Shown here: in pieces, positions 19,074-30,096 of the stretch
Numbering within the stretch: position 1 is the stretch's first letter
Layout of the letters: the number at the start of each line of letters is the position of its first letter
NCBI RefSeq assembly: GCF_035920445.1
Contig: NZ_CP109162.1
Span: 3,782,001-3,846,000 of the forward strand
Direction: 5' to 3'
DNA length: 64,000 nt
Source: Nocardia sp. NBC_01730
GTDB taxonomy: Bacteria > Actinomycetota > Actinomycetes > Mycobacteriales > Mycobacteriaceae
Position numbers and translations under genes: made by a program
The notes under the pieces: generated by a model
What the model was told of the DNA's origin: nothing
Database searches by the model: none
The model's input: the letters and a program-made list of their open reading frames with translations, nothing else

Positions 19074-19937
19074 TCACTCCCGCGTCTCCAGCACGAATTT
19101 CGCCACCGCGTCGGTGAACGAGTCGTTGTCGTCACCGGCCGCGGTGTGGGCGGCGCCGCCGATCTCCACCAGCTGCGCGTGCGGCACCAGCCGCTGGAAT
19201 GCCTCGGCTCCTTCGGCACTCACCACGTCCGAGCGCATGCCGCGCACCAGCAGCACCGGAATGGTCAGCACCTGCGCCGCGGCCTCCATCTGCTCGGTCA
19301 TCGCCGCCGCGTCCTCGACCCGATCGCCGAGCATGCCCGGATCCCAGTGCCAGTACCAGCGGCCGTCGCGCTCGCGCAGATTCCGCAGCAGGCCGTCGGT
19401 GTTCTCCGGGCGCGGACGATGCGGCATGTACTCGGCGACCGCGTCGGCGGCCTGGTCGAGGCTGTCGAAGCCGTCGCGGTGCTTGCCGAGGAAGTCGATC
19501 ACCCTGGCGACGCCCTCCGGCTCCGGCCGGGTCACGATGTCGACGAGCACCAGCGCCGTGATCGCCTCCCCGCCGGGCACGACGGTGGCGAGCAGACCGG
19601 TGATCCCGCCCATACTGGCGCCCACCACGACCGCGGGTGCGCCGAGCTGCTCGAGCACGAGCAGCAGGTCCCGCACCATGGTGTCGCGTCGATAGTCGCG
19701 GTCGGGCGCCCACTGACTGTCGCCGTGCCCGCGCGCGTCCAGCGTGACCACACGCATTCCCGACGCGCCGAGACGCGCGCCGGTCTGCTTCCACGAGTGG
19801 CGCGTCTGACCGCCCCCGTGCAGAAAGACGACGAGCGGGCCGTCGACCGGGCCGAACTGATCGGCGGCCAGCTCGATTCCCCCCGAACCGCGCAGCCGGA
19901 GCCGGGACGGTTCGAGAAGATTATTCGCATTACTCAC
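19074..19937 (-). CDS. Alpha/beta-hydrolase
   Basis: A roughly 287-residue hydrolase of the haloalkane dehalogenase/peroxidase-like type. FLHGGGQTRHSW forms the oxyanion region, GASMGG (about residue 108) is the nucleophile elbow with serine, and the histidine of GAAHTAAGDDN closes the triad. The substrate is unknown. The start is uncertain: GTG 19937 (VSNANNLLEPSRL) is preferred to ATG 19955, though neither has a clear ribosome-binding site. Convergent with the enoyl-CoA hydratase gene, seven bases apart. Confidence 0.85.
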   Translation of the reverse strand: MSNANNLLEPSRLRLRGSGGIELAADQFGPVDGPLVVFLHGGGQTRHSWKQTGARLGASGMRVVTLDARGHGDSQWAPDRDYRRDTMVRDLLLVLEQLGAPAVVVGASMGGITGLLATVVPGGEAITALVLVDIVTRPEPEGVARVIDFLGKHRDGFDSLDQAADAVAEYMPHRPRPENTDGLLRNLRERDGRWYWHWDPGMLGDRVEDAAAMTEQMEAAAQVLTIPVLLVRGMRSDVVSAEGAEAFQRLVPHAQLVEIGGAAHTAAGDDNDSFTDAVAKFVLETRE

Positions 19938-19991
19938 GATCTGAGGATCGCACAATGCCGGTAGCGGCTCGCGGGAACCTCGGTCAGGACC

Positions 19992-20231
19992 TCAGCAGGC
20001 GAGGTTGCCCACCAGGAACAGGCACGCGACCTTGGCGTTCACCGACGCGGAAATGGTGGAGGAGCCGGTGGAGGTGAACTCCTCGGCGACCGGCGCCGAG
20101 GTGGTTTCCGTGGCGGGCTCGAGCCGCAGTGGGGCCGCACCGGCGACAGCGGCGCCGGCAGTGAGCGCGGCGCAGACGGCCAGGGTCGCGGTCGTGCCGC
20201 GCAGCGCGCCACGGACGGTGGTGTTGTGCAT
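19992..20231 (-). CDS. Small secreted protein of unknown function
   Basis: A 79-residue protein with a clear signal peptide: positive start (MHNTTVRGALRG), hydrophobic core to about residue 28 and likely cleavage after AGA before APLRLEP. The mature part is about 50 residues, rich in Ser, Thr, Ala and Glu, and ends KVACLFLVGNLAC, with two cysteines that could form a disulphide. I know no named family. ATG 20231 follows AGGAGC at good spacing. It lies downstream of ung on the same strand, 50 bases apart, but probably has its own function. Confidence 0.7.
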   Translation of the reverse strand: MHNTTVRGALRGTTATLAVCAALTAGAAVAGAAPLRLEPATETTSAPVAEEFTSTGSSTISASVNAKVACLFLVGNLAC

Positions 20232-20281
20232 GGAAAAGCTCCTCACTCGATATCTCTCTGGTCGATCACACACAGACGCCA

Positions 20282-20965
20282 TCAAGGCAGGCGCCAGTCA
20301 ACCGGTTCGGCCCCCAATTCGTCGAGCAATTCGTTCACTCTCGAGAAGGGGCGGGAACCGAAGAAACCACGCGACGCGGACAACGGCGACGGATGCGCGG
20401 ACTCGATGTAGGGGATCTCGTCCTCGGCCAACAGCGGCTTCAGCGTCGACGCGTCTTTGCCCCACAGGATCGCCACCAGCGGCTCGTCCCTGGCGACCAG
20501 GGCGCGAATCGCCTGTTCGGTGACCGCCTCCCAGCCCTTGCCGCGATGCGAGGCAGGCTTACCGGGCGACACTGTGAGCACTCGGTTCAGCATCAGCACA
20601 CCCTGGTCCGACCACGGGCTCAGGTCACCGCACGACGGTGTCGGGTGGCCGAGGTCTTTGCTGTACTCCGAGAAGATGTTGGCCAGGCTGCGCGGAATCG
20701 GCGAAACATCGGGCGCCACAGAGAAACTGAGGCCCATCGGGTGGCCGGGCGTCGGGTAGGGGTCCTGGCCGACAACGAGCACGCGCACCGCGTCGAACGG
20801 ACGTTGGAAGGCGCGCAGGACATTCTCACCGGACGGAAGGTAGCCACGGCCCGCGACGTTCTCGGCACGCAGGAAATCCCCCATCGCACCGATCTGATCC
20901 GTCACCGGCTCGAGCGCCTTCGCCCATCCCGAATCCATCACTTCCGACAGTGGTTTCTCGCCCAT
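20282..20965 (-). CDS. ung: Uracil-DNA glycosylase, family 1
   Basis: Removes uracil from DNA, starting base-excision repair after cytosine deamination. The 227-residue protein has the water-activating motif GQDPYP (D68) and the DNA-intercalation motif HPSPLS (from H191), both intact. It follows thiL by 11 bases, so the two form an operon; the same order is kept in mycobacteria. Confidence 0.97.
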   Translation of the reverse strand: MGEKPLSEVMDSGWAKALEPVTDQIGAMGDFLRAENVAGRGYLPSGENVLRAFQRPFDAVRVLVVGQDPYPTPGHPMGLSFSVAPDVSPIPRSLANIFSEYSKDLGHPTPSCGDLSPWSDQGVLMLNRVLTVSPGKPASHRGKGWEAVTEQAIRALVARDEPLVAILWGKDASTLKPLLAEDEIPYIESAHPSPLSASRGFFGSRPFSRVNELLDELGAEPVDWRLP

Positions 20966-20976
20966 GACCGCACAAC

Positions 20977-22029
20977 TTATCGTGGTCGACCCTCAGATGC
21001 CGAGTCCGCCCCATGGAACGACTCCCACCCACCGTCACCCGCGTGCGTCACGCCGTCGACGGTGACCCCGCGACCGGCGACAACCCGCCCGATCGCGACC
21101 CATCCAGCGGGCAGCGCACGCCCCGGCGCCCACGCGCCGACAAAGGCGTGATCCTCGCCGCCGGTCAGGATCCATTGCGCCGCATCCGCATCCAGCCGCG
21201 CGGCGATTTGTTCGAGTGCCGGGTCACGCAGGGCCGCCGAATCCACATCGATGGCGACGCCGGAGGCCGCCGCGATATGCCCCACATCGGCGAGCAGCCC
21301 GTCGGATACATCAGTCAGCGCGTGCAGTCCGGCTCTCGACGAACCAGTCCGCTCCGGATCATCCGGGTTCCGCTCCGAACTGCCCACTGCCGCCTGCGCA
21401 TCCACACCAGCGGCGCCGTGCAGCACGTCCAGCACCGCCGCATACGGCGGCCGCGGAATGCGGTGAGCGGCAAGCGCTTCGGCGAGGTCGGCGGCGGTCA
21501 CACCGGCGGTGAGCGCGGCGAGGCCCGCGGCCGACCAGCCGAGGCGGCCCGCGATCGCGACCGTGTCGCCCACGCGCGCATCGGCTCTCGTGATCGGCGC
21601 CCCGCCACGAAGGTCACCGAATGCGGTGACGGAGATGACCAGATCGCGGCTGCGAACCAAGTCGCCGCCCGCGATCGACCCGCCCACCCCGGCGGCCTCG
21701 GCCCACATGCCGTCCGCGAGGCCGTCGACCACCTCGAGCGGGGTGTCGGCCGGGCAGCCGATCGCGACGACGAACGCGCTCGGCACCGCTCCCATGGCGA
21801 CGACATCGGCAGCGTTCTGGGCGATAGCCTTGCGACCGATGTCCTCGGGGCTCGACCAGTCCAACCGGAAATGCCGATCCTGCACGAGCATGTCGGTGGT
21901 GACCACGAACCGGCCGTCCGGCGCGGACACCATCGCCGCATCGTCGCCGGGACCGAGCAGCACACCTCCCGCCTGCACCCGACCCGCGTTGATACGGTCG
22001 ATCAGCGCGAACTCCCCCAGTTCACGCAC
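20977..22029 (-). CDS. thiL: Thiamine-monophosphate kinase
   Basis: Phosphorylates thiamine monophosphate to the active cofactor thiamine pyrophosphate. The PurM-like fold is marked by [19 protein letters not shown] (magnesium/ATP binding), [15 protein letters not shown] [11 protein letters not shown], and [14 protein letters not shown]. The start is a puzzle: homologues have roughly 10-15 residues before GEFALI, but no ATG, GTG or TTG fits that length. GTG 22029 (VRELGEF) is the first standard start; an ATC codon at 22056-22054 with AAAGGA six bases upstream would give [16 protein letters not shown] and looks better placed. A 21-residue insert (about [20 protein letters not shown]) lies before DVSDGLL. 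Followed by ung 11 bases on. Confidence 0.93.
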   Translation of the reverse strand: MRELGEFALIDRINAGRVQAGGVLLGPGDDAAMVSAPDGRFVVTTDMLVQDRHFRLDWSSPEDIGRKAIAQNAADVVAMGAVPSAFVVAIGCPADTPLEVVDGLADGMWAEAAGVGGSIAGGDLVRSRDLVISVTAFGDLRGGAPITRADARVGDTVAIAGRLGWSAAGLAALTAGVTAADLAEALAAHRIPRPPYAAVLDVLHGAAGVDAQAAVGSSERNPDDPERTGSSRAGLHALTDVSDGLLADVGHIAAASGVAIDVDSAALRDPALEQIAARLDADAAQWILTGGEDHAFVGAWAPGRALPAGWVAIGRVVAGRGVTVDGVTHAGDGGWESFHGADSASEGRPR

Positions 22030-22202
22030 CGTCCTCGGGCCTGTGCTCTCGCTGATGACCGATCCTTTCAGGCACGCCGCTTGCTGGAATCGGCCCGACG
22101 GTACCCTTTCCAGGGCAATCGAGTACCACCGGGCCGGTCCACCCGCGCCGCGCTCCCGCGGCGCCGACGACCGGCGCCGTTCAGCGCAAGCAGGAAGGAT
22201 CG

Positions 22203-22985
22203 GTGAGCATGGCGGCGGATTCGCCGGACCGGGACTCGGCCGAGGACAAGCAACCCGCGGCCTCCCCCGCCAAGGCCACCGGGTCGGACACCGAAGCCAC
22301 CGCGCCCGATGCGGGGACACCAGCGGCTGAGGAAGAAGTCCCGGACCGGAGCGCTCGGGCCGCAGGCACGGACGCAGTGACCACCAAACCGGCCGACGAC
22401 GCGACGGATCCCGCCGCGGCCGGAGACACCTCGCCCGCGGTGGGCCCGACACGCCAGTACTCCCCGGCCCTGATCGCCACCGCGGTTGCCCTTCCCGTCG
22501 TCCTGGTCGTCGCCGTGCTCGTGGCCGCCGTGCTGGCGCGCCGCGCGCCGGTCGACCGTGAACCGCTGGTGCTCGGTCCCGTTCCCGCGCCTGCCGCCGC
22601 CGGTCCCTCCTGCACCGCGCTGCTGCCCGCCTTGCCCGCGGACCTGGGTGAATTCACGAAGTCGACCCTCGTCGAGCCCGCCCCGCCCGCCACTCGAGCG
22701 TGGCAGCGCGACGATGGCGGCGACCCGATCGTCCTGCGCTGCGGCCTGGACCGCCCGTTGGAGTTCAACCGCGCCGCACCCTTGCAGATCGTGAACGCCG
22801 TCCAGTGGTTCGAGGTCCGCGACCAGGCCGCGAAGACGAGCACCTGGTTCGCCGTAGACCGGGAGACCTATCTCGCCCTGACCGTCCCCGACGGCTCCGG
22901 CCCGACCCCGCTGCAAGAGGTCTCCGACACTGTCACCGCCACCCTTCCCGCACAGCCGATCGACCCAGGCCCGATCCCCAACTGA
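22203..22985 (+). CDS. DUF3515 membrane-anchored protein
   Basis: A 260-residue protein in three parts: an acidic, Ala/Asp/Pro-rich cytoplasmic stretch of about 85 residues, one transmembrane helix (LIATAVALPVVLVVAVLVAAVLA, about 91-112) and an extracytoplasmic domain containing SCTALLPALPADLG and VLRCGLDRP, with two cysteines placed as in DUF3515 proteins. The domain has no proven function, but the gene sits beside thiL and ddl in many mycolata, as here. The start (GTG 22203) follows GGAAGGATC; ATG 22209 is an alternative. The long acidic N-terminal stretch is unusual for the family. Confidence 0.85.
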   Translation: MSMAADSPDRDSAEDKQPAASPAKATGSDTEATAPDAGTPAAEEEVPDRSARAAGTDAVTTKPADDATDPAAAGDTSPAVGPTRQYSPALIATAVALPVVLVVAVLVAAVLARRAPVDREPLVLGPVPAPAAAGPSCTALLPALPADLGEFTKSTLVEPAPPATRAWQRDDGGDPIVLRCGLDRPLEFNRAAPLQIVNAVQWFEVRDQAAKTSTWFAVDRETYLALTVPDGSGPTPLQEVSDTVTATLPAQPIDPGPIPN

Positions 22986-23012
22986 CCGGATGGTCGCTTC
23001 GGTGATCTCGAC

Positions 23013-24116
23013 CTAGCGCAGGCCGGTGCCCCGGGTGAGGGCGGTTTCGACGAGGGTGGACACCAGCACGGCGTAGTCGATGCCGGTGGCCTCCCACATG
23101 CGCGGATACATGGAGATCGCGGTGAAGCCCGGCATGGTGTTGATCTCGTTGATCACCGGCCCCTGCTCGGTGACGAAGAAGTCGACGCGGGCGAGGCCCT
23201 GGCAGTCGAGCGCCTGGAAGGCGCGCACGGCGAGTTCCCTGATCCGGTCGGACACGTCGTCGTCCAGCTTGGCCGGAACGTCGAATTCGCAGACGTCATC
23301 AAGGTATTTGGTATCGAAGTCGTAGAACTCGGGACTGCCCGCGGCGGTGTCCTCTTCCGGCATCCGGATCTCCGCGACCACGCTCGCCGAGAGCCGTCCG
23401 TCCGGGAATTCCAACACACCGCACTCCACTTCGCGTCCGACGATGCCCGCCTCCACGATCACCTTGGGGTCGTGCGCGCGCGCCAGCGCGATCGCCGTCT
23501 CCAGCGCACTCCATTCGGTCACTTTGGTGATGCCGATCGACGATCCACCGCGCGCGGGCTTGACGAACACCGGGAGTCCCAGGCGCGCCCGGTCCGCCTC
23601 GGCGACCGTCGCAGTGCCGGGCCGCAGCACCACCTGGGTGCCGATCGGGAGTCCCTCGGCCGCAAGCAGTTTCTTGGTGAATTCCTTGTCCATGCCCGCC
23701 GCACTGGCCAGCACACCGGGACCGACGTACGGGATCCCGGCGAGCTCGAGCATTCCCTGCAAGGTCCCGTCCTCACCGAACGGTCCGTGCAGAATCGGGA
23801 ACACCACGTCGACCGAGCCGAGCGCGGCGCTCGGATCGTCCAGCGCGATCAGCGCCCCCGGGCGACTCGGGTCGGCGGCCAGCGTCAGCACCGTGCCGGT
23901 GGCGTCCACCGACGGCAGGGCACGGTCGTGGATGCCGAGCGCGGCGACGTCGGAACCGCCGAGAACCCACCGGCCCTCCGTGGTGATGCCGATCGGCACC
24001 ACCTCGTACTTCTCCGGATCCAGGTTCCGCAGCACACTGCCGGCCGACACACAGGACACGGCGTGCTCGTTGCTGCGGCCGCCGAACATCACGGCCACCC
24101 TGATCCGGTTCGTCAT
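23013..24116 (-). CDS. ddl: D-alanine--D-alanine ligase
   Basis: Joins two D-alanines for the peptidoglycan stem peptide in the cytoplasm. The 367-residue ATP-grasp enzyme shows [11 protein letters not shown] at the N terminus, [15 protein letters not shown], the flexible-loop segment [11 protein letters not shown], and the metal-binding [19 protein letters not shown] 24116 ([13 protein letters not shown]) is the start conserved in the family. It lies on the same strand downstream of gpsA (87 bases apart) and is convergent with the DUF3515 gene. Confidence 0.96.
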   Translation of the reverse strand: MTNRIRVAVMFGGRSNEHAVSCVSAGSVLRNLDPEKYEVVPIGITTEGRWVLGGSDVAALGIHDRALPSVDATGTVLTLAADPSRPGALIALDDPSAALGSVDVVFPILHGPFGEDGTLQGMLELAGIPYVGPGVLASAAGMDKEFTKKLLAAEGLPIGTQVVLRPGTATVAEADRARLGLPVFVKPARGGSSIGITKVTEWSALETAIALARAHDPKVIVEAGIVGREVECGVLEFPDGRLSASVVAEIRMPEEDTAAGSPEFYDFDTKYLDDVCEFDVPAKLDDDVSDRIRELAVRAFQALDCQGLARVDFFVTEQGPVINEINTMPGFTAISMYPRMWEATGIDYAVLVSTLVETALTRGTGLR

Positions 24117-24203
24117 GCCCCGAACCGTACCCGTTTCTACGACCGGCCTAACCGCTGACTGTCCCGGCCACGGCGATTTCGACCGCACTCGGGCCGGCTC
24201 GGA

Positions 24204-25199
24204 TCACTCCGGTTTGATCCGCCGCCCGAGCAGATTGCCGACGGCTTCGCGCACGGAGAGACCTTCGTGACACACCTGGTGTATCCCGGTCGTCAGCGGC
24301 ATCTCCACCTCGTGCCGCTCGGCGAGCGCTCGGATGGATGTGCAGGACTTCACACCCTCCGCGACCTGGCCACGAGTCGCCGACTGCGCGGCATCCATGG
24401 AGCCGCCCGCGCCGAGCACGTGGCCGAAGGACCGGTTGCGCGACAGCGGCGAGGTGCAGGTGGCTACCAGGTCGCCGACCCCGGCCAGACCCGCCAAGGT
24501 CGCCGGCTCCGCGCCGAGCGCCACCCCGAGCCGGATGATCTCGGCCAGACCGCGGGTGATCAGGCTGGCGATCGAGTTGTCGCCCAATCCCATTCCCGAG
24601 GCGATGCCGCAGGCGAGTGCGATGACGTTCTTGCACGCGCCGCCGATTTCGCAGCCGATCACGTCGGTGTTGGTGTACGGCCGGAAGTATCCGGTCGCGC
24701 TGGCGTGCTGCAGCGCGACGGCGCGGTCGGTGTCGGTGCAGGCGATCACGGTCGCGGCCGGCTGACCGACCGCGATCTCCCGCGCCAGATTCGGCCCGGA
24801 CAGCACGGCGACCCGGCTCTGGGCGGCGCCGGTGACCTCCTCGATCACCTGACTCATCCGCAGCAGCGTTCCGGTCTCGATTCCCTTCGCCAGGCTCAGC
24901 AGCGAGGCATCCGGCCCGATGAGGCCCTTCCACTCCGCGAGATTCACACGCAAGGATTGCGACGGCACCGCGAGCACCACGATGTCCGCGCCGTCCAGCG
25001 CCACCGCGGGGTCATGGGTGGCCGCGATCGGCGGCAGCGGAATATCCGACAGGTAATCCGGATTGCGATGTTCGGAGGCCAGCGTCGCGGCCACCTCGGG
25101 TCGCCGGGCCCAGATCGTGACGTCGGTTCCCGCGTCCGCCAACACCTTCGCGAATGCCGTCCCCCACGATCCCGCGCCAAGTACCGCCGCCCTCGTCAT
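24204..25199 (-). CDS. gpsA: Glycerol-3-phosphate dehydrogenase [NAD(P)+]
   Basis: Reduces dihydroxyacetone phosphate to sn-glycerol 3-phosphate for phospholipid synthesis. The 331 residues begin with the dinucleotide-binding GAGSWGTAF (8-16); [16 protein letters not shown] and the catalytic-lysine segment [15 protein letters not shown] follow. ATG 25199 gives the usual N terminus [10 protein letters not shown]; the in-frame extension upstream is not conserved. Divergent from fbiD, whose start is only 31 bases away, so their promoters must overlap. Followed by ddl. Confidence 0.96.
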   Translation of the reverse strand: MTRAAVLGAGSWGTAFAKVLADAGTDVTIWARRPEVAATLASEHRNPDYLSDIPLPPIAATHDPAVALDGADIVVLAVPSQSLRVNLAEWKGLIGPDASLLSLAKGIETGTLLRMSQVIEEVTGAAQSRVAVLSGPNLAREIAVGQPAATVIACTDTDRAVALQHASATGYFRPYTNTDVIGCEIGGACKNVIALACGIASGMGLGDNSIASLITRGLAEIIRLGVALGAEPATLAGLAGVGDLVATCTSPLSRNRSFGHVLGAGGSMDAAQSATRGQVAEGVKSCTSIRALAERHEVEMPLTTGIHQVCHEGLSVREAVGNLLGRRIKPE

Positions 25200-25230
25200 C
25201 AGCCCAATATGCCATGAAAGGATTGGTCGC

Positions 25231-25914
25231 ATGCGCCCGCACGCCGTGCATACCGTGATCGCGGTCAAGAGCCTCGATCAGGCCAAGAGCCGACTGGCCG
25301 ACCGGCTGCGCCCGGAGCACCGGGCGCGACTGGTGCTGGCAATGCTCGCCGACACCGTGACCGCCACCGCGGCGGTCCCCGATGTCGTGTCGGTCACGGT
25401 GGTCACCCCGGATCCCGCCGTCGCCGATCTGGCCCGCACCCTGGGCGCCGACGTCCATCCCGAGCCGCTCGGCGCCGACTCCGACGGACTCAACACCGCC
25501 TTGGCCACCACCGCCGCCGCGTTGCGCGGCGCGCACGGCCCGAGCGATCTGCTCGCCCTCCAGGCGGACCTGCCCGCGCTGCGCCCGGAGGAGTTGTCCG
25601 ACATGCTCGCCACCGCCCCGCGCGGCGTGCGGTCGATCGTGGTCGACCACGCGGGCAGTGGCACCGCCGCGCTCCTGGTCCGCGACCCGGTCGCCGCGCT
25701 CGATCCGCGTTTCGGTCCCGGCTCGGCACTTCGCCATGTCGCCGCGGGCGCGGTCGATCTGACCGGCGACTGGCCGGGCCTGCGCCTGGACGTCGACACC
25801 GCCGACGATTTGGACCGCGCGGTGGCGCTCGGGGCCGGGAACGCGACGCGCGCCGTGCTGCACGACATCGGCTGGCCAGGTCGCGTTCACGAGCACGTTC
25901 CGCATGTATGCTAG
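25231..25914 (+). CDS. fbiD: Phosphoenolpyruvate guanylyltransferase (CofC/FbiD)
   Basis: Activates phosphoenolpyruvate with GTP to give enolpyruvyl-diphospho-5'-guanosine, the first committed step of the deazaflavin cofactor F420 in mycobacteria. The 227-residue protein shows [15 protein letters not shown] near the N terminus (nucleotide site), [23 protein letters not shown] and a C-terminal DVDTADDL segment, as expected. AAAGGA precedes ATG 25231. The gene lies divergent from gpsA and upstream of ppk. A PPOX protein that may use F420 is encoded at 33069. Confidence 0.93.
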   Translation: MRPHAVHTVIAVKSLDQAKSRLADRLRPEHRARLVLAMLADTVTATAAVPDVVSVTVVTPDPAVADLARTLGADVHPEPLGADSDGLNTALATTAAALRGAHGPSDLLALQADLPALRPEELSDMLATAPRGVRSIVVDHAGSGTAALLVRDPVAALDPRFGPGSALRHVAAGAVDLTGDWPGLRLDVDTADDLDRAVALGAGNATRAVLHDIGWPGRVHEHVPHVC

Positions 25915-25984
25915 ACGGTCGCCATGGACGGCAATCCCGATCGAGGACTGCACACGGCCCCGTCCGTAGGGGATGATCGGTGAC

Positions 25985-28144
25985 GTGAGCGATACGGAAA
26001 TTATCAAGCAGCAACCGTTGCTTCCCACACCTCTCCCGGCGGCTACGCCACCGTCCGCCGACTCGACGGCACAACGGTTGCCCCGTGATCGCTACCTCAA
26101 TCGCGAAGTGAGCTGGCTCGACTTCAACGCCCGGGTGCTCGCCCTCGCCGAGGACGCGTCGCTTCCCTTGCTGGAGCGGGCGAAGTTCCTCGCTATTTTC
26201 GCGTCGAATCTCGATGAGTTCTACATGGTGCGGGTGGCGGGCCTGAAACGGCGCGCCGAGACCGGTCTGCTCGTGCGGTCGGCCGACGGCCGCTCGCCTG
26301 GTGAGCAATTGGAGTTGATCGCGGCGCACGCTCAGGAAATCGCGGTGCGGCATGCCCGTGTCTTCCTCGACGACGTGCTGCCCGCGCTGACCGACGAGGG
26401 CATCGCGATCATCGACTGGACCGATCTGGACGACGATGAGCGCCAGCGCCTCTCGGGCCACTTCCAGGATCAGGTGTTCCCGGTCCTCACCCCGCTCGCG
26501 GTGGACCCGGCGCATCCATTCCCCTACATCAGCGGGCTCAGCCTCAACCTCGCGGTGACGGTGAAGGATTACTCCAACGGCGGCGAGCACTTCGCCCGCG
26601 TCAAAGTCCCCGACAACGTCGACCGCTTCGTCCGCGTGCGCCGCACCGAATCCGGCTCCCCCATCGCGGCTTTCCTGCCGATGGAAGCGCTCATCGCGGC
26701 GCATCTAGAGCTGCTGTTCCCTGGCATGGAGGTGGCCGAGCACCACTCGTTCCGGATCACCCGCAATGCCGACTTCGAGGTCGACGAAGACCGCGACGAG
26801 GACTTGCTGCAGGCGCTGGAACGCGAACTGGCCCGGCGCAGGTTCGGTTCGCCGGTACGGCTCGAGGTCTCCGACGACATGACCGAGCACATGCTCGATC
26901 TCCTGCTGCGCGAGCTGGACGTCGACCCCGGCGACGTGATCCAGGTGCCCGGCCTGCTCGACCTGTCCTGCCTCTGGCAGGTGTACGGCGTCGACCGGCC
27001 GAATCTGAAGGACACCCCGTATGTCCCCGCGACGCCGCCCGCGTTCGGCGAGCGGGAAACGCCGCGCAACGTGTTCGCGGCGCTGCGCGAGGGCGACGTG
27101 CTCGTGCACCACCCCTACGACTCGTTCTCCACCAGCGTGCAGCGGTTCATCGAACAGGCAGCCGCCGACCCGCAGGTGCTCGCGATCAAGCAGACGCTCT
27201 ACCGCACCTCCGGCGACTCCCCGATCGTCAACGCGCTCATCGACGCCGCCGAAGCGGGCAAACAGGTGGTCGCGCTGGTCGAGATCAAGGCGCGCTTCGA
27301 CGAGCAGGCCAACATCAAGTGGGCCCGCGCGCTGGAGCAGGCGGGTGTGCACGTGGTCTACGGCCTCATCGGACTCAAGACCCACTGCAAGACCTGCCTG
27401 GTGGTGCGCCGCGAGGGCGCGACCATCCGCCGTTACTGCCACATCGGGACCGGAAACTACAACCCGAAGACCGCGCGTCTGTACGAGGATGTCGGATTAC
27501 TCACCGCCGCACCGGAAATCGGTGCCGATCTGACCGACCTGTTCAATTCGCTGACCGGTTACTCGCGAAAAGAGAACTACCGCAACCTACTTGTCGCACC
27601 GCACGGCGTACGCGCGGGCATCATCGAGCGGATCCAGCGCGAGACCGAGTTGGCGTCCCATGGGCACGACGCACGAATCCGGTTGAAGGCCAACGCGATC
27701 GTCGACGAGGAGGTCATCGACGCGCTGTACCGTGCCTCGCAGGCTGGCGTACCGGTGCACATCGTGGTGCGCGGCATCTGCGGGCTGCGCCCCGGCGTTC
27801 CTGGCATGAGCGAGAACATCGAGGTCCGCTCGATCCTGGGTCGGTTCCTGGAACACTCGCGCATCATGCACTTCCAGGCGCAGGACGAGTACTGGATCGG
27901 CAGTGCCGACATGATGCACCGCAACCTGGACCGCCGGGTCGAGGTGATGGCGCAGGTGAAGGATCCGCGGCTGACCGAGCAGCTCGGCGAGGTATTCGAC
28001 TCGGCGCTGTCTACGACGACGCGCTGCTGGGTACTCCGGGCGGACGGTGCCTGGCAAGCCTGGCCGGAGCAGACCACCGACGGCGACAACATCCGAGACC
28101 ATCAGGAGTTCCTCATGCGGCTGCGGAGGCCCGAACAGCAGTGA
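25985..28144 (+). CDS. ppk: Polyphosphate kinase 1
   Basis: Reversibly polymerises the gamma-phosphate of ATP into inorganic polyphosphate. About 719 residues in the four PPK1 domains: N ([12 protein letters not shown]), H, and the two phospholipase-D-like C domains. The autophosphorylated histidine is in [12 protein letters not shown] (about H486), and a second conserved site is [13 protein letters not shown] 25985 is preferred because GGTGA precedes it and the four extra residues from ATG 25973 are not conserved. mutT1 starts inside the last codons (GTGA overlap), so the two genes are translationally coupled. Confidence 0.96.
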   Translation: MSDTEIIKQQPLLPTPLPAATPPSADSTAQRLPRDRYLNREVSWLDFNARVLALAEDASLPLLERAKFLAIFASNLDEFYMVRVAGLKRRAETGLLVRSADGRSPGEQLELIAAHAQEIAVRHARVFLDDVLPALTDEGIAIIDWTDLDDDERQRLSGHFQDQVFPVLTPLAVDPAHPFPYISGLSLNLAVTVKDYSNGGEHFARVKVPDNVDRFVRVRRTESGSPIAAFLPMEALIAAHLELLFPGMEVAEHHSFRITRNADFEVDEDRDEDLLQALERELARRRFGSPVRLEVSDDMTEHMLDLLLRELDVDPGDVIQVPGLLDLSCLWQVYGVDRPNLKDTPYVPATPPAFGERETPRNVFAALREGDVLVHHPYDSFSTSVQRFIEQAAADPQVLAIKQTLYRTSGDSPIVNALIDAAEAGKQVVALVEIKARFDEQANIKWARALEQAGVHVVYGLIGLKTHCKTCLVVRREGATIRRYCHIGTGNYNPKTARLYEDVGLLTAAPEIGADLTDLFNSLTGYSRKENYRNLLVAPHGVRAGIIERIQRETELASHGHDARIRLKANAIVDEEVIDALYRASQAGVPVHIVVRGICGLRPGVPGMSENIEVRSILGRFLEHSRIMHFQAQDEYWIGSADMMHRNLDRRVEVMAQVKDPRLTEQLGEVFDSALSTTTRCWVLRADGAWQAWPEQTTDGDNIRDHQEFLMRLRRPEQQ

Positions 28145-29103
28145 GCGGCAGCACCGGGTACGAGATGGACGGGGGTCCGTTCTGGGATCCCCGCGTCACC
28201 GCCAATATCCACGCCGCGGGCGCGGTGCCGTGGCGAAGGACAGCGAGGGGAGCGGTCGAGATCGCGATCGTCCACCGCCCCAAATACCAGGACTGGTCGC
28301 TGCCGAAGGGCAAGCTGGACCCCGGTGAGACCCCGGTGCTCGCCGCGGTCCGCGAGGTCGCCGAGGAGACCGGGCTGGAATGCAGGCTCGGCCGCTACCT
28401 CGGGCACGTGACGTACCCGATCCCCGGCCATCGCAAGCTGAAGCGGGTCGACTATTGGGCGGCCGAGATGGTAGACGGCAAGTTCACCGCCAATTCCGAG
28501 GTGGACGAACTCAGCTGGCACCCGCTGGACCGGGTGATGGACCACCTGTCGTATCCGATGGACCGGCAGGTGCTGCGCGCCTTCGCACGCCTGCCCGCCC
28601 GCACCAGCACGCTGCTGCTCGTGCGGCATGCGAAAGCGGGCCGCAGAGACCGCTTCAACGGGCCGGACGAGCAGCGCCCCCTCGATCGACAGGGCGAGGC
28701 TCAGGCACAGGCTCTGGTGCCGAACCTGCTGGCGTTCGGGGCATCCGAGATCTTCTCCGCCGATCCGCTGCGCTGCGTGCAGACGGTGGCGCCGCTGGCC
28801 GAGAAACTCGGCGTCGAAATCATCGTGGAGCCATTGTTTTCCGAGGCCGGTTACGCCGCGGCGCCCGAAGCGGCCCGCGAGCGCATCCGAGCCCTGGTGA
28901 CCGACAAGGCCGTTCGCGTCGTTTGCAGCCAGGGCAAGGTGATTCCGGACCTGCTGCCGTGGTGGGCCGACCGCGACGGCGTCACGCTGCCGTCGGCGCG
29001 CAATCGCAAGGGCAGCGTGTGGGTGCTGTCGTTCGCGGACGGGCGGTTGGTGGCCGCCGACCACCTGGATCGGTCGCTCTCGACCGGCGTCGTGAAGCCC
29101 TGA
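28141..29103 (+). CDS. mutT1: MutT1-type Nudix hydrolase with histidine-phosphatase domain
   Basis: Sanitises oxidised guanine nucleotides (8-oxo-dGTP and related diadenosine or guanosine compounds). The 320-residue protein fuses a Nudix domain (about 1-145), with a complete Nudix box from GKLDPGE to [10 protein letters not shown], to a histidine-phosphatase domain (about 155-320) starting [10 protein letters not shown], where RHA is the catalytic RHG-like motif. This two-domain build matches the M. tuberculosis MutT1. The GTG start overlaps the ppk stop by four bases. Followed by a bidirectional hairpin shared with hupB. Confidence 0.93.
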   Translation: MSGSTGYEMDGGPFWDPRVTANIHAAGAVPWRRTARGAVEIAIVHRPKYQDWSLPKGKLDPGETPVLAAVREVAEETGLECRLGRYLGHVTYPIPGHRKLKRVDYWAAEMVDGKFTANSEVDELSWHPLDRVMDHLSYPMDRQVLRAFARLPARTSTLLLVRHAKAGRRDRFNGPDEQRPLDRQGEAQAQALVPNLLAFGASEIFSADPLRCVQTVAPLAEKLGVEIIVEPLFSEAGYAAAPEAARERIRALVTDKAVRVVCSQGKVIPDLLPWWADRDGVTLPSARNRKGSVWVLSFADGRLVAADHLDRSLSTGVVKP

Positions 29104-29178
29104 CAGACCGGCACCGCGGCCGCCTTGTCGCGTCGGAGCCACCTCTCGGCACGGCCGCGGGCCACGCACCGCGGAAAA

Positions 29179-29206
29179 CGGCCCCGGGGGGTGCATCCCG
29201 GGGCCG
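29179..29206. terminator. Bidirectional terminator between mutT1 and hupB
   Basis: Perfect 10-base arms, CGGCCCCGGG and CCCGGGGCCG, around an 8-base loop, with AAAA before the stem and CTTT after it. The two convergent genes end 75 bases to the left and 72 bases to the right, so it can serve both. Confidence 0.85.
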
Positions 29207-29277
29207 CTTTCAATCGGTGAGGCGAATGGCCCAGCCTTCCGGCGGGCCGTCCGGCGCCGATACGACGGTGGGTGAGA

Positions 29278-29940
29278 TCAGCGGGCGCGGCGAGCCGGAG
29301 CCTTCTTGGCAGCGGTCTTCTTCGCAGGCGCCTTCTTGGCGACGGTCTTCTTGGCGGCGGTGGTCTTCTTGGCCGCGGTAGCCTTCGTAGCTGTCTTCTT
29401 GGCCGGAGCCTTCTTGGCCGCCATCGCCTTCTTCGCGGGCGCCTTCTTCGCGGCGGTCTTGGTCGCAGTCGCCTTGCGGGCGGTGGTCTTTGCCGGAGCC
29501 TTGGCGGCGGCCTTACGGGCTGTCGTCTTGGCAGGCGCCTTGGTCGCGGTCGCCTTCTTCGCGGCGGCCTTCTTAGCCGCCGCCTTCTTCGCGGCGGCCT
29601 TCTTGGCGGCCACCGGCGCATTCACGCCGCGCTTGACGGCGGGACCACTCGCGGCCAGCTTCTGCTTACCCGCGATGACCGCCTTGAATTGCGCGCCGGG
29701 ACGGAACGCGGGCACCGAAGTGGGCTTCACCTTCACGGTTTCGCCGGTGCGCGGGTTCCGTGCGACGCGAGCCGCACGCTTACGCTGTTCGAACACACCG
29801 AATCCGGTGATAGTGACGCTCTGACCCTTGTGCACCGCGCGCACGATGGTGTCGACCACATGCTCGACTGCCGCGGTGGCCGTGCGCCTGTCCGTACCCA
29901 ACTTTTCGGTCAGAACGTCGATCAGTTCCGCCTTGTTCAT
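29278..29940 (-). CDS. hupB: HU-type nucleoid protein with Lys/Ala-rich tail
   Basis: A DNA-compacting histone-like protein. Residues 1-90 are a standard HU fold ([15 protein letters not shown] at the start, and the DNA-arm segment [11 protein letters not shown]). Residues about 105-220 are a histone-H1-like tail made of repeats around [15 protein letters not shown] and KKAPAKK, which binds DNA and RNA in mycobacteria and is a modification target there. A tail this long is typical of mycolic-acid bacteria. Single gene with its own upstream region; shares a terminator with mutT1. Confidence 0.96.
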   Translation of the reverse strand: MNKAELIDVLTEKLGTDRRTATAAVEHVVDTIVRAVHKGQSVTITGFGVFEQRKRAARVARNPRTGETVKVKPTSVPAFRPGAQFKAVIAGKQKLAASGPAVKRGVNAPVAAKKAAAKKAAAKKAAAKKATATKAPAKTTARKAAAKAPAKTTARKATATKTAAKKAPAKKAMAAKKAPAKKTATKATAAKKTTAAKKTVAKKAPAKKTAAKKAPARRAR

Positions 29941-30096
29941 TGAATCCTCCGCAGACTAATGGCCCGTCGTCGGACCGACTAGGTACCACGGTAAACCCAC
30001 TTTGGGCAAGAGTCTATGTGCCACGCCAAAATTCATGTGGTTTAGCACACGTCCAGCTACCGCCACTCAGGCTGCACAGCTAACACGCGGGGGTGA

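Noticed and set aside
29290..29610. Simple-sequence repeat array
   Set aside because: The periodic sequence is the Lys/Ala-rich tail of HupB, read on the opposite strand.
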